This document shows, one piece after another, positions 44,011 to 52,793 of a stretch of 64,000 nucleotides of DNA. The position numbers and the translations under genes are program-made. Source of the stretch: Actinomyces lilanjuaniae (GTDB lineage: Bacteria > Actinomycetota > Actinomycetes > Actinomycetales > Actinomycetaceae); assembly GCF_003606385.1 (NCBI RefSeq), contig NZ_CP032514.1:1302001-1366000 (forward strand). Reading direction: 5' to 3'. Numbering within the stretch: position 1 is the stretch's first letter; each line of letters begins with the position of its first letter. The notes under the pieces are model-generated. The model was not told the origin of the DNA. It searched no databases and saw only the letters and a program-made list of their open reading frames with translations.

Positions 44011-44764
44011 CCGGAAGCGGCCCGGGCCACCGCGACAGCCCACCCCGGGCACGCTCCCATTCCTGCTCCGACAGGACCCGCCCGCAGGCCAGGCGCGAGC
44101 ACACCACCTGGGACTCACCACCGACCACGCGCACCGGACGCACCACCAGAGACAGCGCCCCGCAGGACGGGCAGCGCACCTCAGTGACCCGACGCTCCGG
44201 CTCCTCAACCGGCCACCGCGCCGAGGCGCGCGCCGACGCAGCACCCAGCTCGTCCACCATCACCCCCGCCCACGACTGGGCACCCACCCACTCCAGGTGA
44301 GGGTCCAGCCAGCGAACCAGGCCGCGCGTCCCGGAGGGGTGAGCCAGCCCGACCACGTCCTGCCCGTCAGCCGACCACCGCGACCCAGACACCGGAGGCG
44401 ATGACGCCCACGGGCACTCAGCCGCGACCTCAGCGCACCACGCCCACAGCCCAGCGTGCAGGTCGTCCGCAGCGTCCAAGGCGTCCGGCCACAGGCACCC
44501 CGGACCAGGCGGACGACGCACCCCACCAGCAGACCCCGACGGCGAGGCCAGCGACGGCACCGCAGCAGCAACCAGGTGCTCCACCACCGACGGCAGGGTC
44601 CGCACCACCCGCTGTAGCCGCGACCAGCACGACGCGCACAGCACCAGGCCAGCCACAGCACCACGAGGCAGACAGCCAGGACACGCCAGGCCGTCATCGG
44701 TGGTACCAGGACAGTCCGGGCCGTGCTCACCACGAACCACGCACCCAGCCACACAGACAGCCAT
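43913..44764 (-). CDS. Cysteine-rich zinc-ribbon phage protein
   Basis: 283 aa. The N-terminus has a Cys cluster (MAVCVAGCVVRGEHGPDCPG, CPGCLPRGAVAGLVLCASCW) and the C-terminal half a second (VRCPSCGALSLVVRP ... CSRLACGRVLSEQEW). Each can bind zinc. Proteins of this form occur in the early region of many actinophages without known function. The last 40 residues are Pro/Arg repeats and may be an extension of low importance. Confidence 0.6.
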   Translation of the reverse strand: MAVCVAGCVVRGEHGPDCPGTTDDGLACPGCLPRGAVAGLVLCASCWSRLQRVVRTLPSVVEHLVAAAVPSLASPSGSAGGVRRPPGPGCLWPDALDAADDLHAGLWAWCAEVAAECPWASSPPVSGSRWSADGQDVVGLAHPSGTRGLVRWLDPHLEWVGAQSWAGVMVDELGAASARASARWPVEEPERRVTEVRCPSCGALSLVVRPVRVVGGESQVVCSRLACGRVLSEQEWERARGGLSRWPGPLPVPPWLSRPPRLGHPLLRAPPRLGSPCFRYPPR

Positions 44765-44770
44765 CCGGTC

Positions 44771-46408
44771 TCACTCCTCAACGCTCGTCACGGTCGATAC
44801 CTGGCACAGGCGGCAGGGAAGACGATCTCCGTGCTCGGTACAGGTCCAGGTCTGCCGGTGCCTGCGGTACCCCCGTCCTCGCCCCTGCCCCCGCCTGCGT
44901 CTTCGTCGTCGCCTAGGTGGTGGGTCAGGAACAGGAACCGTAGGTGGCGGCTGGGCAGGTGCCGTGCCCTGCCGTGCCCTGCCCTGCCCTGCCAGGCCGC
45001 GCGTGCCCGCGATAGCGGGCGCGTGCGCCCGCGTGCGCCCGCATGTGGGCACGCCCGCGCGCGCGTGCGAGGCAGTCGCGAGAGCGGCGGGCAGGTCGGA
45101 CTGGGGTGAACCGGCTGCGGGACCAGCGGCCGAGGAACGAGTGGTCGCCACGGCCGTGACCGGGGCGACCTGCTGAGGCGCAGAGCAATCCACGGCCTGG
45201 CTGACAACGGGCGCACTGCCGCCCCGGTCCGGGGCAGCCTGCATCACGAGACTGTCCGTGTTTTCTGCTGAGGCGCTGGTACTGAGAGCCTCAGCGAACG
45301 CCCCGGAAAAGGGCAGACTCCACCCGTTGAAAGGTGCGATGGGTGTTTTTTGGCGTTCTGGCGTAGGCGGTCTGACCGGCCCTGCCGCCCCCACAGTACT
45401 GTCAGACTCCCCACCGGCTCCCGGACTAAAGGGGAAGGAGGGGCCAGGGTCCTCCTGTCCTGCGACTTCCGGGTCGTGCTGTCCCGGACCGGTAGGCGGG
45501 CATCCAGCGACCTCCGGCGGACGTGCCGGGTGCGGACGCTCCTCCTCCGGGTCCGGGGCAGCGTCTCCCGGGTGCGGACTGTGAGGACCTGGCTCCTGCT
45601 CCTCCTCGTCGTCGTGGGAGGGCGGTGGCGGCGTCTGGACAGGGCTGGGGGCCTCCTGTCCCAGCAAGCTCTCGTCCGAGGCCAGGATGGCCGCGTACAG
45701 CCCAGCGGACTCCTTTGAGTGCGGGCGTGAGTCGCGGGCCGCCAAGGCCTCCTCGTGAGCCCTGGTCAGGTGCAGGGTCAGGTTCGCTGCCTTCGGAGGG
45801 CGGTTGCCCTTCTGCCGGTTGCACCCGTGGCAGGCGATGACCAGGTTGTCCTGTCCCAGGGCGCGGGGCAGGACGTGGTCGACCTCTGGCGCGAGCCTGC
45901 CCTCCTTGGTGGCGCGAGACAGGTGCTTCTGGCAGTAGGCGCACACTGCCTCGTCCGGCCCGTCAGGGTCCTTCTTGCGGTCGTCCGGGAGGCGGTCACG
46001 CTCCCACACGGCCTTGTGCATCCGAGGGTCGCTGCGCTCTGTCCTGAGCGCCTGGATCATGCGCTCCTCGTCGCCGGTCTTCTTGTGCCACTGCGTCCAG
46101 TCGTGGTAGCGCCACTGGCCCGGCTCGACCGGTGGGCACCGCTCACAGCCGTGCTCGGAGTCGTGCCACAGGCCCACCTCCACCAGGATCGTGGCGAAGC
46201 GGTGGACACGGACGGGATCTGGAGCAACCTGGACCACGTCGTAGATGTCGACCACGCCGTCGCCGTGGGCGGCCTTGGCCCGGGAGCCGACCATCATCCA
46301 CAGGAAGCCAGCACCGAAGGCGTCAGCGTCCCCGCCCAGGCCCCTGCGCATCAGGGCCTGGTGCTTGGGATGCTGAAACGCCTGGTCATCGACCACGAAC
46401 CAGCTCAA
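44771..46408 (-). CDS. Replication-type protein with central HNH domain
   Basis: 545 aa. The N-terminus (MSWFVVDDQAFQHPKHQALMRRG, then AFGAGFLWMMVGSRAKAAHGDGVVDIYDV) resembles the winged-helix N-terminal domain of phage replication initiation proteins. A central HNH nuclease domain follows (about 155-225: AVCAYCQKHLSRATKEGRLAPEVDHVLPRALGQDNLVIACHGCNRQKGNRPP). Then comes a long Pro/Glu-rich, poorly ordered region, and a basic C-terminus with CTEHGDRLPCRLC, a possible zinc finger. Bases 44950-45070 within it are very repetitive. A role in replication or in nicking is inferred. Confidence 0.65.
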   Translation of the reverse strand: MSWFVVDDQAFQHPKHQALMRRGLGGDADAFGAGFLWMMVGSRAKAAHGDGVVDIYDVVQVAPDPVRVHRFATILVEVGLWHDSEHGCERCPPVEPGQWRYHDWTQWHKKTGDEERMIQALRTERSDPRMHKAVWERDRLPDDRKKDPDGPDEAVCAYCQKHLSRATKEGRLAPEVDHVLPRALGQDNLVIACHGCNRQKGNRPPKAANLTLHLTRAHEEALAARDSRPHSKESAGLYAAILASDESLLGQEAPSPVQTPPPPSHDDEEEQEPGPHSPHPGDAAPDPEEERPHPARPPEVAGCPPTGPGQHDPEVAGQEDPGPSFPFSPGAGGESDSTVGAAGPVRPPTPERQKTPIAPFNGWSLPFSGAFAEALSTSASAENTDSLVMQAAPDRGGSAPVVSQAVDCSAPQQVAPVTAVATTRSSAAGPAAGSPQSDLPAALATASHARAGVPTCGRTRAHAPAIAGTRGLAGQGRARQGTAPAQPPPTVPVPDPPPRRRRRRRRGQGRGRGYRRHRQTWTCTEHGDRLPCRLCQVSTVTSVEE

Positions 46409-46492
46409 CGGGCGGACTCCTCGGACACAACGAACGACAAGACAAATGAAAGGACAGGGACGGTGGGCTGCGCCCGCGAGCGCGGTCGGGGG

Positions 46493-47425
46493 TCATGAGA
46501 GCTCGCTCGGGGGGAACTTCCCCCAGGGGATGACTGCCTGGACCATGGTGCTGAGGTCCTCGATCTCCTCCCTGAGGATGACGGAGCGTCTGTCTTCCAG
46601 GGCGTCGGCGACTACCTCGTGCGCCCGGAAAAGGTCGAGCAAGGTCCTCCTGGGCACGAGGACCGGCTCGTCCAGGGCGCGGAGGCGGTTTGCCTCGTGG
46701 GTCAGGCTGAACAGCGCGCCGGTGAGGACCTGGTCCAGGGCCTCGTCGTCGAGTCCTGCCGTGCGGGCGGCGACGGCGGTCTGGAAGACAGCCAGACGCT
46801 GCGTACGGGTCGGTGCGGGTGTGGGTTCCGCAGAAGACGTCTCGTCCTCGACGGTCACGAGGTCTTGACAACCGTTCCCCTCTGGCGCGCCTGAGATGTC
46901 CCTGAGGGTCTCGCGAGCCCTGTCTGCGGCGTCAGCGAGGGTCTCGGCCCTGGCCCCGACGAGGAGGTTCCCCTTCTCCTCGTAGTCCAGGCGGGTGTCG
47001 TCAGCCTCCGCCTGAAGGTCGTCCACGAGCGCCTCGACAGCCTCTACAGCCTTGACCTCTGCGGGTCCTCTCCCGGTGACTGTGGCTGTGCCGTCGGCTG
47101 CGGTCACCCCTGTGATCCCAGCAAGCACCTCCCGCGCCGTGGCGTCGGTGGGGGCGAGTCGCAGCGGGCGGCGGGAGGCGATGACCTCCGCGAGCGCACG
47201 GACGAGGTCCTGGGCGCCGAGCCCGTACCGGCTGGGCACGACGGAGCAGGCCCAGCCGGTGACGGTGTCGTCCTGGGCGGTGACGTCTAGGGAGGCGGTG
47301 GAGGTCCTCTCGTCCCCCAGGTAGAGGGTGTACCGGTCGGAGGGGCCTCGGTGTGTACTGAGGGAGCGTACGCAGACGGTGGCCTCCACGTCGCGGATGG
47401 TGCCGGTCCACAGGGTGGTGCTCAT
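46493..47425 (-). CDS. Phage protein of unknown function, 310 aa
   Basis: Begins MSTTLWTGTIRDVEATVCV. The N-terminal third is beta-type, and the C-terminal two thirds helical and acidic (DDLQAEADDTRLDYEEKGNLLVGARAETLADAADRARE). It overlaps the next gene upstream by 4 bases and is followed after 84 bases by the replication/HNH gene. No family is recognised. Confidence 0.5.
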   Translation of the reverse strand: MSTTLWTGTIRDVEATVCVRSLSTHRGPSDRYTLYLGDERTSTASLDVTAQDDTVTGWACSVVPSRYGLGAQDLVRALAEVIASRRPLRLAPTDATAREVLAGITGVTAADGTATVTGRGPAEVKAVEAVEALVDDLQAEADDTRLDYEEKGNLLVGARAETLADAADRARETLRDISGAPEGNGCQDLVTVEDETSSAEPTPAPTRTQRLAVFQTAVAARTAGLDDEALDQVLTGALFSLTHEANRLRALDEPVLVPRRTLLDLFRAHEVVADALEDRRSVILREEIEDLSTMVQAVIPWGKFPPSELS

Positions 47426-47904
47426 CGGGTGGCCTCCTCGTGGCGGGCGACCAGCAGGAAGCGGGCCTGGTCGAGGTGGGACACCGGCACGGGGTCAGCG
47501 TCGCTAGCGGGGCACAGCCACACCCGGTCGTGCAGGTCAGCGACCACGCGGGCCAGGCCGCCGTCGTAGGCGTACTCGTCGTCGGGGCACACCCAGGTGA
47601 CCAGGTCACCCGAGCGCAGGCAGGCCGCAGGCACCCAGGTGGGGGAGGGGATCAGGTCAGCGTCCCACGCCTCCTCTGCCTCCTGTGGTGCGGGGTCCCA
47701 GGCCAGGGTCACCCCGCTGGCAGCCAGGTCGCGGGCCTGGTGGGGCACGGAGTCGCCAGGGGCGACCCACCCGGCACCGGCCAGGCGCATGAACGGCCAC
47801 CCCGCACGGTCACGCACGACCGAACGGGCGGGCAGGGCCTCCAGGTCCTCCACCGACAACAGGCGGGCAGCCAGGGGCGCAGGGGTACAGGTATACTCAG
47901 CCAC
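47422..47904 (-). CDS. Phage protein of unknown function, 160 aa
   Basis: GTG start at 47904, chosen because AGGAGGAG lies directly upstream; the long open frame continuing to 48606 is the shadow of the neighbouring HTH gene. It begins MAEYTCTPAPLAARLLSVEDLEALP and contains SVVRDRAGWPFMRLAGAGWVAPG and LVTWVCPDDEYAYDGGLARVVADL. Short pieces like RDRxGDxWxR and DAxGWxxxP occur in actinophage early proteins. Function unknown. Confidence 0.6.
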   Translation of the reverse strand: MAEYTCTPAPLAARLLSVEDLEALPARSVVRDRAGWPFMRLAGAGWVAPGDSVPHQARDLAASGVTLAWDPAPQEAEEAWDADLIPSPTWVPAACLRSGDLVTWVCPDDEYAYDGGLARVVADLHDRVWLCPASDADPVPVSHLDQARFLLVARHEEATR

Positions 47905-47927
47905 GTCTCCTCCTAAGGAGATTCCGG

Positions 47928-47971
47928 CCCCGCGTACCGCAAGGACCGCCAAGTACTGGCGGTACGCGGGG
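47928..47971. terminator. 13-bp perfect stem between the tandem-HTH gene and the next early gene
   Basis: CCCCGCGTACCGC (47928-47940) pairs with its complement at 47959-47971. The loop itself can form an alternative stem (CCGCC with GGCGG), so it may be an attenuator. It lies in the leader of the 160-aa gene. Confidence 0.6.
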
Positions 47972-48056
47972 TTTCTCATCGTCGACGTCGCGGTCCCCTT
48001 GGACCGCACGGCCGACCGTAGCCTATCCTCCTGCACTATGCAATCAGAAGGGACCG

Positions 48057-48572
48057 CTACCGGCTCTTGCGGCCCACGATCCTGTAGAGGTTGTTGCGGT
48101 CCGTCCCCGCCGCAGTGGCGATCTCCTGCCTCGGGATGCCCGCGTCCAGGGCAGCCTGGACGGCTCCAGCCCGGACATCTGCAGCCTCCGCCATGATCTG
48201 CCGAGCCCGTTCGGTCTCCTGACGACTGTTCCTGCTGGCGTCCTGCACGGCAGCCAGGAGCCTGCGAGTCTCGTCCTGGCCCGTACTCGTCGCCCCCGCC
48301 TGACCCAGCCCGGTCTCGGCCGCCACAGGCCGCGCAAGTGGGGTACTGGCACTCTGCTCCCGCTTGAGAATCTGGTAGATGACGTTGCGGTGTACACCTA
48401 TTGCGTCGGCGATCTCCTGCCGAGGGATACCTGCGTCCATGGCCGCCTCCACAGCCTCGCGCCGAGCAGCCGACGCGGCGTCGGCCTGCTCGCGCAGCGC
48501 AGCAGCCCTCTGGGTGGCCTTTCGGGCTGCCTCCAGCAGGGTGCGCTTGGTCTCCTCGTCCACGCTCATCAC
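48057..48572 (-). CDS. Protein with two duplicated helix-turn-helix domains
   Basis: 171 aa. Two homologous halves each contain an HTH with nearly the same core: AGIPRQEIADAIGVHRNVIYQIL (about residues 47-69) and AGIPRQEIATAAGTDRNNLYRIV (about 143-165). Each is preceded by a coiled-coil Arg/Glu-rich helix. The likely role is a DNA-binding regulator recognising a repeated or bipartite site. It lies directly downstream of the antirepressor gene, in the same orientation. Confidence 0.7.
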   Translation of the reverse strand: MMSVDEETKRTLLEAARKATQRAAALREQADAASAARREAVEAAMDAGIPRQEIADAIGVHRNVIYQILKREQSASTPLARPVAAETGLGQAGATSTGQDETRRLLAAVQDASRNSRQETERARQIMAEAADVRAGAVQAALDAGIPRQEIATAAGTDRNNLYRIVGRKSR

Positions 48573-48602
48573 TCCTGATCCTATCCGCGAGCGCTGTGGT
48601 GG

Positions 48603-49247
48603 TCATGCTGCGGTCTCCTTGGTGGCTGTCCAGACCTGGTCCAGGAGGTCTCGGTCTGTCTCGGTGTAGGCGTAGACCTTGCGTACCTGGCCGTTGCTGA
48701 TGGACCTGAGGAAGTCCTGGACGTAGAGGGGGCGCCGGGCGGGGTCGATGTCGGGCGCCTCGCCCAGGCCTCGGGCGAGGACGACCCTGGCGCGGGCCTC
48801 CAGGTGGTCGGCGTGGACCAGGCCGCGGGCGGCCTGGAGGAGGTCGATCTGGGCGCGTGAGCGGCGCAGCAGGTCGTCAGCCTGGTCGCCGGTGGCGGTG
48901 GGGGAGATGTAGCCGCCGTGCTTCCGGATGGAGGGGAGTACCTCGTGGGTCACCCACCGGCGGAACGGGCGGGCCTCGGGCCTGCGGCTGCGCAGGACCA
49001 GGGAGTACAGGCCCGACTCGGAGACGAGCAGCGGCGCCCGACCCCCATTTTCCGTTGCAATCTCGCCAATGTGGATAGTATCCGTGTTGGTCAGCTCATC
49101 TTCGTCGAGGATCTTCCTGAGGTCTCGGGTTGCGGTTCCGAGGATGTCGCAGACGTCCTTGGCGACGAACCACAGGGCGCCGTCGGTGTCGGTGATGACG
49201 CGGACCTGGGTGTCCTCGTAGGTGAACGGGGTGATCTCCGTGGTCAT
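48603..49247 (-). CDS. Phage antirepressor with BRO-N domain
   Basis: 214 aa. The BRO/antirepressor N-terminal domain is clear: [70 protein letters not shown]. The C-terminal half is helical with no KilA-C hallmark I can be sure of. Such proteins counteract repressors during induction. It may act on the XRE repressor at the right end. It follows the SSB gene. Confidence 0.85.
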   Translation of the reverse strand: MTTEITPFTYEDTQVRVITDTDGALWFVAKDVCDILGTATRDLRKILDEDELTNTDTIHIGEIATENGGRAPLLVSESGLYSLVLRSRRPEARPFRRWVTHEVLPSIRKHGGYISPTATGDQADDLLRRSRAQIDLLQAARGLVHADHLEARARVVLARGLGEAPDIDPARRPLYVQDFLRSISNGQVRKVYAYTETDRDLLDQVWTATKETAA

Positions 49248-49277
49248 GGTGGGTCCCTCTCTTGTTGCCTGGCTGGG

Positions 49278-49792
49278 TCAGAACGGGGGCTCGCCGTAGG
49301 GGAGGTGCTGCTGGTCCGGCCCGGGTGGTGGCTGGGGGGCGACCTGCCCGGACAGGGCCTGGGCGAAGGAGCCCGGCTGCTGGGGCGTGGGAGCGTGGCC
49401 CTCCTGCTGGGCGGCCTGGCCCCCGCCACGCGGGTTGCGGGTGACCTGGGCGCGGGCGTAGCGCAGGGACGGGCCGATCTCGTCCGCCTGCATCTCCACC
49501 ACGGTGCGCTCGGACCCGTCCCGGGCGGTGAAGGACCGCTGGGTGAGGCGCCCCTGGACGATGACGCGGGTGCCCTTGTCCAGCGACTCCGAGATGTTCT
49601 CCGCAGCGTCCCTCCAGGCGGTGCAGCGCATGAACAGGGTTGCCCCGTCCTCCCACTGCCCGCTGGCGCGGTTGTAGGCCCTGGGGTGGAGGCGACGGTG
49701 AACGAGGCGACCGCGACCCCGGAGGGGGTGAAGCGGATCTCCGGTGGTGCCGTCAGGTTCCCGACCACGGTGATGACTGTCTCGCCTGCCAT
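49278..49792 (-). CDS. ssb: Single-stranded DNA-binding protein, frame interrupted once
   Basis: About 171 residues. The OB-fold is seen as [36 protein letters not shown], then after the break [52 protein letters not shown] Gln/Pro-rich linker follows, and the conserved acidic tip is replaced by YGEPPF. The break is at the GGGG run 49683-49686 (plus), where one more base gives a continuous chain. It binds phage ssDNA during replication. Confidence 0.85.
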
Positions 49793-50090
49793 CAGAGGTC
49801 CTCCTCCCGGCCGTGAGGGGCTGGGCCTCGGTGTAGGTGGCTGCGAAGACGTCTGGCTTGCAGGGGTAGAACTCGCCCCTGACACCACGGATGACCCAGT
49901 CTCCCTGCCGGGCTCGCATGACACCCTCCAGGGTGGTGATGAGCAGGTCCCCCGTGTCGGGGTCGATGCTCGCGCTTGTGGTCTCCTGCACCCAGTGGAG
50001 GACGGCTGCCCGCAGGGTGGGGCAGCTGGTCCACGGGGCGGCCTCGACCTCGACGGGCCGCTTCACGAAGCGGCGTGGTCTCCAGGTCAC
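49792..50090 (-). CDS. Conserved actinophage early protein, frame interrupted once
   Basis: About 99 residues starting [18 protein letters not shown]. The characteristic stretch is [28 protein letters not shown], a pattern (GD-x-I-x-x-G-V-x-G-E-x-Y-P-x-K-P-D-I-F) found in many phage early proteins of unknown function. One base is missing in the CCC run 49806-49808 (plus); adding it gives the ending EEDL with TGA overlapping the SSB start codon. Confidence 0.65.
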
Positions 50091-50284
50091 CAGGTTCTCC
50101 TCTCGATGTGCGGGTAGTCAGACCGAGCTATCAGCCCCTCCGTCGCGCTGATGGCGCGGTGCTCCTTGGGGTGGGTGACGTAGTCGACGACGCCCTGGGC
50201 GATGACCTCACCGGTGGTGTGGTCCCTGGTGCGGACCGTGTCCCCGACCCGGATCTCGCTGAAGCAGACCGGCTCCCAGGTCAT
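50087..50284 (-). CDS. Small phage protein, 65 aa
   Basis: Starts [33 protein letters not shown] and ends HIERRTW. It is beta-rich, with an SH3-like feel ([10 protein letters not shown]). It overlaps the RusA gene and the following gene by 4 bases each, so it is translationally coupled. Function unknown. Confidence 0.6.
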   Translation of the reverse strand: MTWEPVCFSEIRVGDTVRTRDHTTGEVIAQGVVDYVTHPKEHRAISATEGLIARSDYPHIERRTW

Positions 50285-50685
50285 GGCTGGTCCCCCTTGT
50301 CGTAGAGGGCGAGACGGAACTCGTAGACCGCCTGACCGAGCCTCCTGGTGGTGATGTCGGTGGCGCGGCGCAGGTCCGGGCCGAGCAGGTGGGCGGCGTC
50401 GTCGTCCGGGAGGACCCCGGCGTCCACCAGGCCGTCCACGATCGGCTTGACCGTGGCCATGAAGTTGTGCGGGTCCCGGCGACGCCGGTCTGGGAAGGCG
50501 ATCTCCACCGCCAGCCGGGCACGCCGCAGGCGGGGGGCGCGCCCCACCACGGCGGTCTGTGCCGCGACCTGACGGATCGCCCGCCGCCTCGGGGCGGCCT
50601 GGGACCAGTGCCTCCTGTCGTTGAGGCTGAGGACGTCGGAGGCAGCCAGACGCACGACGGCCTCCCACACGGGTGCCGCGCTCAC
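50281..50685 (-). CDS. RusA-like Holliday junction resolvase
   Basis: 134 aa. RusA-family hallmarks are the N-terminal SLNDRRHWSQAAPRRRAIRQVAA, and the metal-binding motif RRRDPHNFMATVKPIVDGLVDAGVLPDDDA, containing the conserved Asp residues and the K-x-x-x-D-G-L. It resolves branched DNA before packaging. It overlaps neighbours on both sides by 4 bases. Confidence 0.88.
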   Translation of the reverse strand: MSAAPVWEAVVRLAASDVLSLNDRRHWSQAAPRRRAIRQVAAQTAVVGRAPRLRRARLAVEIAFPDRRRRDPHNFMATVKPIVDGLVDAGVLPDDDAAHLLGPDLRRATDITTRRLGQAVYEFRLALYDKGDQP

Positions 50686-51083
50686 CGGCCCACCTCCGGG
50701 GTGCTGTGGTCACCCACAAGACGAGGACCGGACGGCACACCACCGTCCCCGGCCCCGGGCTCCGGGCGTGATGCGTGACGGGGGAGGGCGCATGGGTGGC
50801 GGCTCACGACGGCGAGCGCCTCAGCGGCTCCAGGCACCTCCGTGCCGCTGCTGCCAGGCCCGGCTGCGGAGGCGGGACTGCCCAGGGCGGGATCTGCGGC
50901 AGCCAGGACGCTCCTGACACCCGAGGCGGCCGCGTTCAGGAGGACCAGGGAGCCACGCACCTCCCGCCCCCAGGCGGCGACAGCGTCACTGCGCCCCACG
51001 GGCTCCCCGGCAGGGTCGCTGGTCTCCAGGGTCAGGGTGGTCTCCCCCAGGACAGGAGTCGTGACAGTGACTACTGCTCTCAC
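50682..51083 (-). CDS. Phage early protein of unknown function, 133 aa
   Basis: Starts MRAVVTVTTPVLGETTLTLE; first half compact, second half Pro/Gly-rich and probably disordered. Overlaps both neighbours by 4 bases. No motif recognised. Confidence 0.5.
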   Translation of the reverse strand: MRAVVTVTTPVLGETTLTLETSDPAGEPVGRSDAVAAWGREVRGSLVLLNAAASGVRSVLAAADPALGSPASAAGPGSSGTEVPGAAEALAVVSRHPCALPRHASRPEPGAGDGGVPSGPRLVGDHSTPEVGR

Positions 51084-51994
51084 GCGGCGTCACCACCCTC
51101 AGGAGCGTCCCCGTCACCGGTGCCGTCCTCCCCGGCGGTGGTCCTGGTGGCGAGCCAGTCCTCCAGCTCGGTGACGACCTTGGAGGCGGCGTCCCTGACA
51201 GGCTCCCCGCCGACGGGGACACCGTCGAGGAGGAGACCCATGAGCGCGGACACCGCAGGGCCGTCGTAGGCAGGCTGACCGGTACCCGGCCCCGGGACCT
51301 GTGAGACCAGGCCGCACCCCACGACCGCCAGCCCGGCCAGGTCCTCGGTAGCGGCCCCGGCCACGAGCACCAGCTGCCCGGTGGTGGTGACTCTCAGGGG
51401 AAGGACACCCAGGGCACGGCCCGTGGCCATCCACGGGCGCATCCTCTCAGCGGACAGGACCACCGCCCCCGTCGCGGCCAGGTCGGCGGCGCAAGCCTCC
51501 AGCACCACGCTGGCCGCGTCCACCCGCTCCTGCCCGTCACCGCCCCACGACCCAAGAGCACGCACCCGGACGGACCGGCCGGGGAGCATCCCCGTGACGT
51601 CAGTGACCTGCAACGCCGTGGCCCGGCCCTCCTCCAGGGCGTGCTGGAGACTCACCCGGGCGCTGTCGCCCCCGCCTCCGCGCAGGACCGCCACCACCGT
51701 CCTGAGGGCCTCAGCGGACAGGTCAGCCTCCACCCAGGTCACCGGACGGCCCTGCCCGTCCACGGGCTCGTCGGCGTCCTCCAGCGGGAGCATGGCCACC
51801 ACCGCCGAGGCCTCGTTGGCGGCCAGCAGGGCCAGGCGCATCACGCTGGTGTCCACCACCACGCGGACACGCTCCACGCCGCCCCCGTCCTTCTCCCTGC
51901 CCACGTGGGGGACCACCGCCGCGACGGCGGTCAGCAGCTCCCCCATCCTGCACACCACGGACACCCCTGTGGTCGTGCTGGCTACAGCACTCAT
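51080..51994 (-). CDS. Phage early protein, possibly a sliding-clamp-like protein
   Basis: 304 aa, all-beta/alpha pattern with repeated hydrophobic strands: LLTAVAAVVPHVGREKDGGGVERVRVVVD, MRLALLAANEASAVVAMLPLED, then LSAERMRPWMATGRALGVLPLRVTTTGQLVLVAG. The N-terminal segment resembles the first helix-strand unit of DnaN (a helix, then strands reading out a ligand) and the region with TTGQLVLVAG a clamp strand. The similarity is weak. It lies among replication and recombination genes. Structure prediction would settle whether this is a clamp. Confidence 0.5.
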   Translation of the reverse strand: MSAVASTTTGVSVVCRMGELLTAVAAVVPHVGREKDGGGVERVRVVVDTSVMRLALLAANEASAVVAMLPLEDADEPVDGQGRPVTWVEADLSAEALRTVVAVLRGGGGDSARVSLQHALEEGRATALQVTDVTGMLPGRSVRVRALGSWGGDGQERVDAASVVLEACAADLAATGAVVLSAERMRPWMATGRALGVLPLRVTTTGQLVLVAGAATEDLAGLAVVGCGLVSQVPGPGTGQPAYDGPAVSALMGLLLDGVPVGGEPVRDAASKVVTELEDWLATRTTAGEDGTGDGDAPEGGDAA

Positions 51995-52068
51995 GACCGC
52001 AGCCCCTCCTTTCCTTCAGTCTCCTGCATCCTGGTGGTCTCCTGCGGGTCCTCCCCGCCCTGTGGTTC

Positions 52069-52491
52069 TCACGGCCCACCTCCCGGGCCGGGTCCCGTGA
52101 CATCTCCCGTGCCTTTTCCCGGCACGGGGACGGCCAGTACCTCCTGGACCGACTCGAACCTGACCTGCCCCTCACGGCGGGCCGCGTAGCGTCGGACCGA
52201 CTCGTAGCCCTTCCCCGTACGCTCGGCGACGTCACGGGTGGACAGGCCCGCCGCCCGCAGGTCGGCCAGGTGCTCAGCCACCCGGGCCGCAGGCACCATG
52301 CGGGGCACCAGCGGGGAGGCGCCCACCGCGTACTCCTTACGACGACGCCGGTACACCGCAGTGCACGCCCGGCACCGGCACCCGTCCTGCTGGGCGCGCG
52401 CGTACGTGCCGTGGTCGTGACGGACCCTCACGTGCGTGCAGGGCCGCTCCTCACCCTCCACCGCCCTGGGGCGCTGCCAGCGCGGGGTCAC
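52069..52491 (-). CDS. Zinc-binding helix-turn-helix protein
   Basis: 140 aa from GTG 52491. The N-terminal segment CTHVRVRHDHGTYARAQQDGCRCRACTAVYRRRRKE carries the HGT-x-x-x-Y/A-x-x-x-x-C-x-C-x-x-C pattern common in actinophage regulators. An HTH follows (AARVAEHLADLRAAGLSTRDVAERTGKGYESVRRYAAR). Probably an early gene regulator. It overlaps the DUF4406 gene by 4 bases. Confidence 0.65.
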   Translation of the reverse strand: MTPRWQRPRAVEGEERPCTHVRVRHDHGTYARAQQDGCRCRACTAVYRRRRKEYAVGASPLVPRMVPAARVAEHLADLRAAGLSTRDVAERTGKGYESVRRYAARREGQVRFESVQEVLAVPVPGKGTGDVTGPGPGGGP

Positions 52492-52793
52492 AGCCACTCC
52501 TCCAGCCCACGCACGGGCAGGCCGACGGCCCTGGCCCAGTCCGCCTCGACCACCGCGCCGCGCGACCTCTCCCACCCGGGCAGCAGGGCAACCCCGTCAC
52601 AGATAGTCAGCATCCGCGTGGTGGTGCGCATCCAGGCCACCCACTCCGAGTCCTGCGCCCTCCCGTCCGGGCGGGCGAGACCAGCCGGGTCGCACACGTC
52701 ATAACCAGCGGCGCGCAGACGCGCAGCCGCGCTGGCGAACGCAGCCTGGTCGTCCTCCACACCGGTGACCGGCCCGGCGACGTAGAGCCTCAC
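52488..52793 (-). CDS. DUF4406, nucleoside 2-deoxyribosyltransferase-like protein
   Basis: 101 aa. MRLYVAGPVTGVEDD at the start, FASAAARLRAAGYDVCDPA, then WVAWMRTTTRMLTICDGVALLPGWERSRGAVVEADWARAVGLPV. This is the Rossmann-like DUF4406 pattern related to nucleoside deoxyribosyltransferases, with the GW-x-x-S-x-G-A-x-x-E site. It may modify nucleotides in the phage pool; activity is not known. Confidence 0.8.
   Translation of the reverse strand: MRLYVAGPVTGVEDDQAAFASAAARLRAAGYDVCDPAGLARPDGRAQDSEWVAWMRTTTRMLTICDGVALLPGWERSRGAVVEADWARAVGLPVRGLEEWL

Noticed and set aside
44950..45070. CRISPR-like repeats
   Set aside because: Repeats are 5-10 bases with no unique spacers; simple low-complexity DNA. 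No cas gene is present.
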